Shown: positions 28,595-40,441 of the stretch, piece after piece | How the letters are laid out: every line of letters begins with the position of its first letter | How positions within the stretch are numbered: position 1 is the stretch's first letter | Assembly (NCBI RefSeq): GCF_036324505.1 | Contig: NC_086366.1 | Span: 6,325,427-6,389,426 of the forward strand | DNA: 64,000 bases | Origin: Eleginops maclovinus | Lineage: Eukaryota > Chordata > Actinopteri > Perciformes > Eleginopidae | Direction: 5' to 3' | The notes under the pieces: model-generated | The model's database searches: none | The model's input: the letters and a program-made list of their open reading frames with translations, nothing else | Told to the model about the DNA's origin: nothing | Made by a program: the position numbers and the translations under genes

Positions 28595-28690
28595 TTTGGA
28601 TCCAAGTTCTTTAGGTCAAACCATCATACAAAAATATTCAGCTTGTTCGAAAAGGATCATAAGAGCAACAAGAATTATAGAAATAACTTT
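28595..28690 (+). repeat. Repeat shared with 25,565-25,665
   Basis: 'ggtcaaaccatcatacaaa' plus 'aaaaggatcataagagcaac' is also present at 25.59 kb with few changes. It lies just upstream of polr2i. Possibly a retroelement scrap; unidentified. Confidence 0.52.
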
Positions 28691-28720
28691 GTGTTTGTGT
28701 ATCTACTGCTCCACCCTCCA

Positions 28721-28775
28721 GTCCAGTAGGCGGCGGTAATGCACCAATTCGTTGGGTTGTTCACGCATGCGCAGA
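28721..28775 (+). promoter_or_regulatory. Likely polr2i promoter: NRF1-like and CTCF-like motifs
   Basis: GCATGCGCA at about 28765-28773, some 110 bp upstream of the polr2i ATG, matches an NRF1 half-palindrome typical of housekeeping promoters. Just before it, CCAGTAGGCGGC at about 28722 resembles a CTCF core. No TATA box is evident. The motif calls are by eye. Confidence 0.45.
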
Positions 28776-28881
28776 CGGTCTGTTTTCAAACGAGTGGGAA
28801 TAGCCTTAGCATCGATAGCAGAAGTGAAGCAAAATCACATTTATTATCTATCGTGTTTATCTTCAACCTAAAGTTTTCACC

Positions 28882-30684
<1,803 letters not shown>

Positions 30685-31043
30685 AGCGGAAGATGATGAA
30701 GAGGTCTAACATTTTATCTACAGTAAATCTGCAACAGAGTTTTTTTAACTCTTCCACAACTGCTGGTGTTTGTATATCCTGAAACCATCCTTTTTTTTTG
30801 TCTTTTTAGTTTCCATCATGTGAATATATTGTATTAATAGGTATTTTTTATATAACAGTTTTCATTCAGGTGTGTTTTGTTAGATTAAAAGAATCAATTG
30901 TTTCTAATATCTCTTGAGTTTTTATTCAAAACGAGTAACGAATATTCACAACAGCAGAAACACCACTGCTTCTGGTAGCATGCACAGTGAACAGGTAGAA
31001 GAAGTACTCAGACCAGTGGCGGCTGGTCAATACAGGGCTCTAG

Positions 31044-31064
31044 CCCCCCCCCCCCCCCCCCCCC
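31044..31064 (+). repeat. Poly(C) tract
   Basis: Twenty-one consecutive C, then G and more C, next to 'cagtggcggctgg', a sequence common at ends of fish DNA transposons. Confidence 0.9.
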
Positions 31065-32577
31065 GCCCCCTCTTCCCCCTGTGGAAAGTTTTTTTCAAAT
31101 TATTGTTTTGTAGTATTAAGATAAAATGTAAGTCATTGTCATCTGAATTTATGTGTTTTAATGACAATAATGTTTACTAAAAATGATTGTCATTATTTTA
31201 TATATTGACATAGTCTGATTAAAATCAGAGCCATTATTACAGTTTGTTTCATTACCCTCTCTGAGCGCCCCAGCAAGTGTAGCAGCCAACCAATCGCTGA
31301 CCGTTGCTACCCGAAAAATATACGAGCAAAACATAAATTGAGCCAATCAGCGTCCTCAGATCTGATGGCCTAAGGGCGACAAATTCAGCACCCAAGGCAG
31401 TGAGAATACTTGCTTTGTGAGGAGCTTCTGCTGCAGGATTTCTGCCCCGTGTAGCGAGTGTTTTCAGGTACCAACATCCAGAGTGCATTTTTGACTTCTG
31501 AAAACTTTGCTGGGAGAAATGTTTTAAAACCTGTAAACTTAGTCTTAAGCGTTTCGGCTGATTCAGTCTCGGTGTGTCAGTGGACGGTCTCTGCCGTCAG
31601 AACAAAGTGAACACGTCTGTCCGAAGCAAACACACCCCCACACACACACATAACTAGAAGTCATAATTTAAGGGGGTTATTTTTCAAGATTTTCTTCCGG
31701 GGAGCATAGGCCTACCACTGAACCCCTATTGCAAGGTCACCATCTTCCACAGCCCTACCTAAAGTGTTTTTCAACAGCCGCCAATGATTCAGACTGGGAA
31801 TTTATTTTATTTAGTCATCCTCAGCCTTTAAGAAGCACTTTGAATCTATTAAATCTGAGTTTCAGGTATGTCGCAGCTGGTTCAGCAGAACTGAACGCCC
31901 TTTGCCCCCGCACAGTGTGGACTTAAAGGAAAGTTAGTGAAAAAAAATTCTCAGAACGAAGCCGATGGGTTCTTGCACTTTCACAACAGATGTAAATCGG
32001 CAAATAAGGTGGAAGAGCATCAAGAATAACCTTATAAAGTGTATGGGTGGTCAGATAAGACCATACAACCCAAGGGCCAATGGTGCTTTCACAGGTTTTA
32101 CAGTTTGTAATGAATCTCAGTGCCCCGTATTAGAACGGATTAAACAAGTGTAGGCATGCAGAAGAGGGATTTATGCAAACCACTTCATCAGAGTCCCGCA
32201 ACGACATAAATGTTGCAATTTTACCACTTGTTGAATGTAGGGCTTAACGAGAGAGAATTGTCCATTATGACTTCCAAGATAGGAGTCCATCTTTGATTCA
32301 TCTTGTATTTTGGGACCAAAGTAAATTTCCACTTTTGTTCTTTAAATACTCCTTTCAAAGTGAAGTTCAAACTAAAAAGTCCAACAGTGTTAGAATCCAA
32401 ATGTAAATGTAGTGAACAAGTACTCATTCTGCACAATGATCTGTGTTATCAGCAAAATGTACAAGTATCAAAAGTAAAAGCAGTAGAATGGCTCTTTCAA
32501 AAGACTTTATTAAAGAATTAAAGAAGAACATGTTCCTGTTTTTATCACATGAGACTTTGAATATTAACATACCCCTA

Positions 32578-32735
32578 ATCATCCCACAGAGGGGAAATTT
32601 ACATTCTGCATTTGACCCATCCTAGTGTTAGGAGCAGTGTGAACATTGCTCAGGGACACCTCGGTAGCACTTGGTCTTTCGGGCACTTGAACTGGTGACC
32701 TTCCGAGTCCCTTTAGACTTTGCCACCACCGCCCC
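32578..32735 (-). mobile_element. SINE fragment, reverse orientation
   Basis: The minus-strand reading has a degenerate B-box-like 'CCAGTTCAAGTG' and the body 'gggtcaaatgcagaatg', parallel to the SINE at 275-574. Truncated. Confidence 0.6.
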
Positions 32736-33259
32736 AAAAAATGTGCATCATATAAGCATAAGTGTGTTTTTATATACAAAAAGGGTTAAATAAATGTAGT
32801 GGAGTAGAAGCATAAAGTAGCCTGAAATGGAAATGCTCAAGTGAAACGATGCAAAAACCATACGTTGTTTCATTCTGCTTGATGTGCATTTTATTAATAA
32901 GCATAATGCCTGATATTGCAAAACAGACACTGCTGATTTCCCCTCAAAACTCCTCTGACTTAAAACACATTTTAATGCAAACCACATTTGTGGGAAAGGA
33001 AGTGTCCCTATGTATGTCACCATGTAAGATATTGAGGGTGCTAAATCAACTTCCTCTTTTGAATCCAAACACGTATATTCCCAAAGACCTGTTTGGCAAC
33101 TTTAGACTATTATCCTGTCAGATTAGTTGGTGGAATTTAACATTGGTATTGGCATTAAACAACAAGAAACAAGGAAGGTGTATTTCCCCGGGACCACGCC
33201 TTCTGAGAGCGACTCAATATAAGGCAGATGCACAGAGAGCTGAATCAATTGACTGAGAG

Positions 33260-36057
33260 ATGGCAACCACAGGTAACCAGCATCCTCACACTGCATACTA
33301 CACTGGGAGACTCCATCAGATTACATTTCTAAAAACTGTGGATTACTAGCAGGGTTAAAATGTTAGCAAAAAACAAAAAGAGCACATATAGTGTTTGTTG
33401 AAAAGGGATCAGATTGTATTTCTTCTCTGTAAACTGCTCTGTTCTGTAGGCTAATACTTTAACTGTGAATCTATACTCCTACTGCCTGAATCTGCTTCAT
33501 GGTTTTCACTTTCTTTCATTTGTTCTGTTTTTAATGCAGCAGGTGAACCTATATGTTCATAAAATAGTGTGTGATTTTATTCAACTAATACGGAGCATTT
33601 TCTGTCAGCTCAGACTTTTTAAAAACTGTAGTACAGTATGTGCACATGTGCTTCATTTTTGGTGTATAGGTTACTGTCTGAATCTGCTTAATGAAAGGCA
33701 GGTTTTCCATAAAATCTCTGAGCAGAGGACACATTTTTGATGTTAAGTATCTTGGGTTCTTCTTTTCTAAGGTCCTATGTAATATACTTCAGTAAAAAAC
33801 ATCTTAATGATATGTATTTTCTCTTGCATTTATCTGCATTGCATTTCATATTGAGGTGATCCAAAAGAAAGTAAACAGATTACATTACTTTCAAATTTTG
33901 ATCCTCAGATTGATGGCATTTTTTACAGGTAACTAATTATTGTCATGGAAAGCATTTCAAAAGTGACCCTCCCAACCTGCTGCTGATGACATTTTCAAAA
34001 AGGATTTATTTTGATCAATGTTTTTATTGTATCTCCTCAGTGAACATAGTGTCGAGGAAGCAGTGGGGAGCGGCTGCTCCGAAGAAGGTGGCGCAGAAGG
34101 TGTCCTCCGCTCAGAGAGTGATTATCCACCACACCGCCAACCCAAAGTGCCGCAGCCACAGCGAGTGTGTGAGCCGCGTCGCCAGCATTCAGAGGGACCA
34201 CATGACGGCGAGAGAGTTCGATGACATCGGGTACAAGTGAGTAGTCTGGGCTCATTTCATCTTTTTTTTTTTTTTAGGTTATTTTCTGGGGGCTTTTTGC
34301 CTTTAATCGGATAGGACAGTGGAGAGTGACAGGAAAGTGGGAGAGAGAGTCGGGGTGGGATCCGGAAAGGACCACGGGTCGGGAATCGAACCCGGGTCGC
34401 CGGCGTGCGGTGCAGGTGCCCCAGCCAGTTACGCCACGGCCGAGGCCGGCTCATTTAATCTTTGAGTGATGTTTATACAGTGTTCACAATGTGAAACTAA
34501 TGGAGGACATTTGGAATGTGGAAAAAAAGAGGCCCTATTATGTTTTGGGGGTTTTTCTCTCTCCTGTAGTGTGTTATTTAGGTTTTAGTGCATGTAAATG
34601 GTCTGCATAGGCTAAAATCCCTGTGTTCCCTCCAGTGGGAGTATATGTACCTGAAAATGAACATGATATGTCTTCTGTAACCTTGGTTTGTGTGTGTTTC
34701 AGTTTCCTTGTGGCAGCAGACGGGGCGGTGTTTGAGGGCCGTGGCTGGGGTGCAGTTGGTGCTCATGCCAAAGGCAACAATCATGACTCACTTGGAGTTG
34801 CCTTCATGGGAAACTTTACAAGTAGGTGTCTCTCTTAATCTTTTCATCCATTGTGCAACAACAGCAGAAGGTTCTCACGGGTCAGTGAGTGCTGTCTTTT
34901 CCCATTATGAAAGGAGAACATGTTTTGGGAAAAAATCAAGGAAATAGACATAATTCACCATTGGTCATTAAAGGGACTTATTATGTTGTGTCATGGCCCG
35001 GCTCTTGGCCACAACAAAAAACGGTGGCAAGGACAAAGTTATAAGAAAATATATTTATTATAGCAAACAAATCAAAGACCTACCAGCATGAGGTGTGTTA
35101 GTCAGTAAGATCAGTAGTGTAGATGTGTGAACATGGTATGATGCAGGGTGTTGCATGCCGAACCAAAACAAAAGGGAACCTAAGCATGAACGAGGCTGCT
35201 CTCCGCAGAGTCCTTCAGCCAAAAGAGAGACCTGGCAAGACTCTGGCTCCGGCCTTTAACTGCTCAGCCAGGTGTCTTCAATCAGCGCTAATGAAAGAAA
35301 GGGAACAATCATTAAAGGGACAGACACCATTACAGGGACAACAGGGACGCAGGGTCGTCGCAGTTGTTCAAGAACAGAAAATGTTCAATTTTAATTATTT
35401 TTTTATAGCACTTTTAATACACAAAAGGTAAAGTGCTTCACAAACCAAAATAACAATACCACCTCTTCACATGTGCCACATATTGTTAAAATGCACATGA
35501 TTAAAAAAAACATTAATACCAATAAAAGCCAACAAACTCAGGACTGAATGAAATAAGAATTAAAAAGGAATAAATAAATACAAATTAGAGTAAACTAAAG
35601 TAAAAAAAAATGTATATTACAATTTAAATAAATAAAAAGATACTAACTACAATTAGAATAAATACAATTCAATTAAATGCACCACAACCGACAATGGTTT
35701 GGCTTGTTTGAAGTTCACATTGTTAACACCGTATCAACATCACTCAAAGATGAAATTACCCCAGAAATGAACGCCTCCTTCTTCGGAGCAGCCGCTCCCC
35801 ACTGCTTCCTCGACACTATGCTTACTGAGGAGGACATAGAATCTTCAGAAAGAATTGATTTTGAACAATGTTTTTATATTTCAGATGAATCACCGAGCTC
35901 TGAAGCGATTTCTTCAGTCAAGCAGCTGCTGCAGTCCGGAGTGTCTCAGGGCTTCATAAAGCCACAGTTCGTCCTGATTGGACACAGAGATGTGGGAGAC
36001 ACTGAATGTCCCGGAGGGAAGCTTCACGCTGTGCTACAACAACTGAGGAGCACATAA
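33260..36057 (+). CDS. pglyrp5: Short peptidoglycan recognition protein (PGRP-S type amidase)
   Basis: Four exons: 33260-33272, 34041-34236, 34703-34821 and 35885-36057 (TAA) give 166 aa. The first exon adds only 'MATT', so there is no signal peptide and the product may be cytosolic or released non-classically. The rest is one PGRP/amidase_2 domain. The zinc site is intact: His34 in 'IIHHTA', Tyr69 in 'DIGYN', His143 in 'GHRDV' and Cys151 in 'TECPG', so N-acetylmuramoyl-L-alanine amidase activity is predicted rather than recognition only. 'GRGWGAVGAHAKGNNHDSLG' and 'GVAFMGNFT' are family core motifs. Calling it pglyrp5 (the short fish PGRP) is inference from size and lack of leader. Intron 1 holds a long transposon copy, intron 2 a SINE and a MITE, and intron 3 an inverted copy of the exon 2 start. 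An alternative upstream exon could add a leader. Confidence 0.93.
33355..33985 (+). mobile_element. Long copy of the 'ccctcccaac' repeat in pglyrp intron 1
   Basis: About 630 bp, shared with 43,198-43,561 (plus) and 58,185-58,635 (minus). Common blocks are 'atgaaaggcaggttttc', 'tctgagcagaggacaca', 'aaaacatcttaatgatatg', 'gatcctcagattg' and 'gtgaccctcccaacctg'. Non-coding and probably a non-autonomous DNA transposon. It ends 55 bp before exon 2. Confidence 0.68.
34257..34450 (-). mobile_element. tRNA-derived SINE in pglyrp intron 2
   Basis: On the minus strand a tRNA-like head starts with 'GGCCGTGGCGTAACTGG' and has a B-box GGGTTCGATTCCC (34381-34393). The body 'ctctctctcccactttcctg' and 'aaaggcaaaaagcccc' are followed by an A-rich tail at 34261. 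Near full length. Confidence 0.85.
34527..34680 (+). mobile_element. Internally deleted MITE in pglyrp intron 2
   Basis: Begins 'aaagaggccctattatg' and ends 'cctgaaaatgaacatgatat', i.e. both ends of the family with the centre deleted. About 23 bp upstream of exon 3. Confidence 0.62.
35772..35830 (-). repeat. Inverted copy of pglyrp exon 2 start in intron 3
   Basis: The reverse complement matches 34035-34093 at 56 of 59 positions, covering the CCTCAG acceptor and the first 53 bases of exon 2. Just downstream, 35851-35884 resembles 34001-34040 in direct orientation ('gaacaatgtttttat'). Confidence 0.88.
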
Positions 36058-36142
36058 AGCTTTTTTTTTTCAAAGGTTTTAAGGGCAAATCAGTTCCCTG
36101 GCTTCAAACAGACCTTGTTAATGCTATAAACTTGATGATTCA

Positions 36143-36148
36143 AATAAA
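36143..36148 (+). terminator. Polyadenylation signal of pglyrp
   Basis: AATAAA 86 bp after the TAA stop of the PGRP exon, on the same strand. Confidence 0.65.
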
Positions 36149-36189
36149 ACATTAACTCTTACTTTTTCTCTGTACTTTTTTTGTTTAAT

Positions 36190-36660
36190 CATCTGAAATA
36201 GGCAGAGGTGGAAGAAGTACTCAGATCTTTAATTAAGTCAAATAAACCATAGTCAATTTAAAAGTCCTCCATTCAAAATGTTACTTAAGTTAAGTACAAA
36301 GGTATTGGCATCAAATTATACTTAAAGTACCAAACATAAAAATGCTGCTTATGCCTAAAGGCCCATTTCAGAATCATGTATATGAAATTACTATATTATA
36401 AAGTACATATAAAAATAAAACAACAACGGATTTGAATTAAGTATGTAAAATATGAACACTAAATGTAAGAATAAGAAACATTTAAACATTAATATAAAAC
36501 AACAAATGTGAAACAAATTAAAACAAGTTCAAAAACAACATATACAGTAACTGAAAAATAGACCCCAGTTGTAATTTTACACTTTTCTCTTTGTGTGCAA
36601 TAATATTTAATTGAAAAGTACCTCAATCTGTTTGATATGGTCAATTTTTAAAAAGTCACT
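36190..36660 (+). repeat. Copy of the dispersed 'acttaagtaaaagtac' fish repeat
   Basis: 'ggtggaagaagtactcagat', 'aaaagtcctccattcaaaat', 'gttacttaagttaagtac'. Other copies are at about 13,310, 14,280, 22,380, 28,260, 29,225, 32,400, 40,000, 53,390, 55,980, 57,185, 57,940, 58,880 and 60,640. The family is common in teleosts; its class is unresolved here. Confidence 0.6.
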
Positions 36661-37027
36661 TTTTAATATTGCTTATTCATGTACACTAGAGACAGGACCA
36701 GAACCCAAAGGCAAAGCATTAACCCTGCAGAACCAATCTGAATCTGATCTGTTCTCTTCAAAGCGTTCAATAAAGTGTCCTGTTGAGGCTGGAAACCAGC
36801 AGCAGCTGACACTGTTTCCTGCCGCTGTATCTGCGTTCAGTTTACTTGTTTGTTCCTCTAAATTACTCATTATTATGAGCATTATTAACCAGCAGGGCTT
36901 TTATAGAGGGAACACTGTTTTAGACTTTATTAGTGGAGACTAATATGATAACATTTTGGGATGATTAGCAAATTTAGAAACGTTTCTCCATTTAAGAAAT
37001 AAATAAAAATAAATAAGATAAATAAAC

Positions 37028-37990
37028 ACACTGAGACATGGAGACTCGGACATAGAGACTTGGACAAGGGGACTCGGTCATGGACCCTGACATAGCCTCG
37101 GACGCAGAGACTCGGACACGGACCTGGACCCGGAGATCCGGACAAATACTTGGAGTCGGAGGGCGAGTCACGGACTCGGTGAAGAACTCGGACACGGAGA
37201 CTCAGACACAGACTTGGTAACGGAGACTCGCCCCGGATTCGGACATGGAGACCTGGACACCGAGACTCTGTCATGGACTCGGTCACAGACTCTGTCACAG
37301 AGACTCGGACGCGCACTCGGACCAGTCAATGAGTTGGGACACAGACTCACAATGACACCCGGAACCGTAGACTCGGACTGCGAGTCAGACACAGAGACAC
37401 GGACACAGAGACACGGACTCGGACCAGAGACCCGGACGAGGGGACCCGGACACGAAGACAGAAACACGGAGACCTGGACAAGGGCTCGGGCAACGAGAAA
37501 AGTGCCACGGACTCGTGAATAGAGACACGGACTTGGCAATGGAGACATCGGACATGGAGATCCGGACACAGAGACTCGGTCACAGACTCTGCCACACAGA
37601 GTCGGACACGCACTCGGACCAGTCAACGAGTCAGGACACGGACTCACAAGGAGACTCGGACACGGTCACTGAGACACGGACACAGAGACTCGGACTGCGA
37701 GGCAGACACGGACACAGAGACCCGGACACAGACTTGGACCAGAGACCTGGACACAGAGACCCAGACCCAGAGACCCGGACACAGAGACCCGGACAAGAAG
37801 ACACAAACACCGAGACCCGGACAAGGGCTCGGGAAACGAGAAAAGTGCCATGGACTCCTGAACAGAGACACAGACTCGACTCTGACTCGGCAATGGAGAC
37901 ATCGGACATGGAGACACGGACAGAAGACTCGGACTCGGACCAGGTCCATGTCCGAGCCCATGTTCGAGCCGCTGTGTCTCCATCTCCATG
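37028..37990 (+). repeat. CpG-rich hexamer-based satellite with higher-order units
   Basis: Nearly 1 kb of degenerate GAGACTCGGACACG-type sequence (6-bp register, CGGACA/CGGAGA/GACTCG). Longer blocks recur at about 300-342 bp: 'gcactcggaccagtcaa' at 37.31 and 37.61 kb; 'aacgagaaaagtgcca' at 37.49 and 37.84 kb; 'gcaatggagacatcggacat' at 37.53 and 37.89 kb. The last 50 bp or so is in inverted orientation. Open frames across it are an effect of the repeat. Confidence 0.85.
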
Positions 37991-38292
37991 ACTGAGTCTG
38001 TTTACTTATTTTATTACATTTATTCTAGAGTTTGTTTAAAAGCTAAAAAAAGTTCTTAAAGTTCTGTAAACTCCTTAAATCTGCCCTAGATTTGGAATAA
38101 ATCTAACAAGTTGAATTCAAAGACTAGAAAAAAATGTATAGACAGAGAAATTTAAATAAGTTTCTTTAAAGTTTGCCCTAGATCTACACTGGGTTAAGGA
38201 ATTGGCAGCAGGTTCAAGTAGGTTTTCTGGAATTGTAAAGATGGATTCAGAAAAGGGTTCTGGAAACAAAGACGCTTCCGGATTTCCCCTCC

Positions 38293-38886
38293 ATGCCCGT
38301 CACGTTTTTCTTATTGCTGCTCGCCTCATGTTTGACGTTCATCGCCGCCTTTGGACCCCGAAGAACCGTCTCATCAGGCCTTTCAGACCTCTGTCCTACC
38401 GACCCGCCTCAACAACCAAATCGGCTCCAGGAAACCGCCATCAAACCCCCGACCCTGCTGGAGAAAGCAAAACCAAATCACAATAAGCTGAAACACGTGC
38501 ACGAGAGAAAGCTGCCATCGAACACCTCATCCTAAAAAGCAGTAAAATACAGATTTCTGTGAAAAATTTCCTAAAATATGTGAATAAAGTCTCAAAATTA
38601 CCCCCAAAAATGCATGAAAATAATTCACAAATTTAAGACCACTCACAACAGAGCCGGGCAGCTAACCAATCAGAGCAAGCATGGCTCTGGTTTCAGTGTG
38701 TTTCTGTGTGTTGCAGTTCTATAGAGATGCGAAGGACTGGTGGCTCTTGGGGTTTCATGCCTTCCTTTTCTACGGACTGATGACCTGCGAGATCCTGTGG
38801 CACCAGAAGGAAGCCTGATGATCGTACATATCTCAAACAGGTATGTACACGTACACGTACACATACACGTACACGTACACGTACAT

Positions 38887-38948
<62 letters not shown>

Positions 38949-40441
38949 ATACTGTATTATACAGTGCAAAGGCTTTTAATGAATTAATTTATGTGATTAA
39001 ATACATTTCAAATTAATTAGATAAAATATAAATGGCAACAAGATATAAAAAATATGTGACAAGAAAATGTAAGAAAAATATAGAAAACATAAGTAAAATA
39101 TGTTTTAAAAATGTGAAAAAAATTACTGAATAATATCTTAAATGAATCTGAAAATGTCCAAAGATTCTAAGCAAAATATGGTTAAAAAATACATCAGTAA
39201 AATGTGTAGAAAATAACTGAGACAAAAAACTGGAAAATATTGTAAATAAACATAAGAGAAAAGTCTGAAAATGATTAGGGAAATATATAAGAAATCAGTG
39301 TATAAAGGGGGTTAAATAAGAACAATCTGAAACAGCAGTAGTGAATGCAGGAAAATATCCTAAAATATGTAAATAAAGTAAAATAAAATACCAGCAAAAA
39401 AGTTGAAAATGTCCCAAAGTTTGTGAATATTTTAAGGAAATTATGAGAAAATTCATAAAAATACCAGATATTTCTTATGTGGATAGTTATGAATACAATC
39501 TCCAAGAGAATACATGAAAGAAATCTGATTAAAAACTCTTCTATCTTCTCTTCTGATGTTCTCTGTGGTTGCAGCTTCCTGTTGGTGCTCGACTACTTCA
39601 GCATCAACATGGCGACCATTAACTCCTGCATCACCCTGTTCTTCGTCTCCAAGAAGTTCAGAAACTGCTTCAAGGTGAGCCTGGGTCCGGGGTCAGAGGT
39701 CAGGAGAGTCTAAATGTTTGGGGTTTGAAACATCTCCAGTGATAAACATATAAGAGGTCGTGACGTCTGATAGAAAGGAAATGGGACGTGTCCATTTAAA
39801 GGGAAATGTACACTTAAAGGTGACTATTTAACGTCTGAAGAATAAGACTGCCGTTTATTTAATCGTAAACCTAAAGTAAACATGTTCATTGAACATTTTA
39901 TTTTTCAAACAATCAAAGCACCCTGATTAGAACAGTCTTTAAGTATCTCGCCTTTACTGTTCGTAAAAACCTGAGTATATATTTGGAATTAAATCCATAA
40001 CTTTAAAGTAGCTATATAGGTATAAAGTATGAGAACATGGATCCTTTACTTGAATAGAAGCACAAATACTATGTTGTTAAAATACTAAAGTAAAATTCCT
40101 GAATTGGAAAAAGTAGAAGTACACAATAATCCCAAGATAAAGTTCTCAGTATGCATAAAAGCACTTTTATACAGTATCATATTAAAACAAATGCATAAAA
40201 AGCGTTTAATGCTGTAGTTTCTCAATGAGGGGCCAATTTACTAACAATTTACTTTCATCTGTAGATTGTAAATAACTGATTATGGGTTATAAATTAGTTC
40301 CTCTTTAATAAATCTGTGTGTCTCTCCGTCTGTCTGACGTCCTGTCTGTGTTGCTGGTGTTTTTCTGGCTCTCTCCAACAGCAAGCTGCCTCTGCACCAC
40401 GGGACCAGCCTGTAGTACAAACACACTTCCACAAAGTTTGA
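38293..40441 (+). pseudogene. Endothelin-receptor-like pseudogene (remnant exons)
   Basis: Three or four exon relics keep good splice sites. 38717-38818 ('ttgcag' acceptor) reads 'FYRDAKDWWLLGF' then 'LFYGLMTCEIL' and meets TGA. This matches the endothelin receptor segment entering TM5, but about seven TM5 residues are missing. 39575-39674 (acceptor GCAG, donor gtgagc) reads '[18 protein letters not shown]' then '[12 protein letters not shown]', the TM7 and post-TM7 signature, with the NPxxY-type part deleted. 38293-38535 has a hydrophobic leader 'TFFLLLLASCLTFIAAF' and a Pro/Thr-rich stretch that could be the receptor N terminus. A possible last exon at 40382 contains 'SCLCT', but 2 nt out of frame with the previous exon. 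Exons for TM1-4 and TM6 are absent, and a (CA)n array occupies the place where the TM6 exon is expected. A working seven-pass receptor cannot be made. Confidence 0.72.
38841..38946 (+). repeat. Compound (ACGTAC)n/(AC)n microsatellite
   Basis: ACGTACAC-type units to about 38,887, then pure AC to 38,946. It occupies the place where a TM6 exon of the endothelin-receptor-like pseudogene would be expected. Confidence 0.95.

Larger units (their letters stand above)
30890..33258. other. Intergenic stretch between polr2i and pglyrp
   Basis: Holds a possible transposon starting 'cagtggcggctgg' (31,014), the poly(C) tract, the SINE fragment at 32.6 kb and copies of the common 'ttacttaagtaaaagtac' repeat (32,400-32,870). 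No gene recognised. Confidence 0.4.

Noticed and set aside
34037..34255. Minus-strand open frame over pglyrp exon 2
   Set aside because: Shadow of the conserved plus-strand PGRP exon.
34381..34393. Possible tRNA gene (B-box on the minus strand)
   Set aside because: The tRNA-like head continues into a SINE body and A-rich tail and does not complete a cloverleaf; treated as a SINE.
35677..36057. Longer open frame starting upstream of pglyrp exon 4, suggesting an alternative first exon
   Set aside because: The upstream part reads antisense through the inverted exon 2 copy; the exon 4 acceptor at 35,884 joins cleanly to exon 3 in phase.
37168..37991. Overlapping open frames of 90-160 codons on both strands with Arg/Thr/Ser patterns
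   Set aside because: Produced by the 6-bp periodic satellite, which has few stops in any frame; no start context, splice logic or family similarity.
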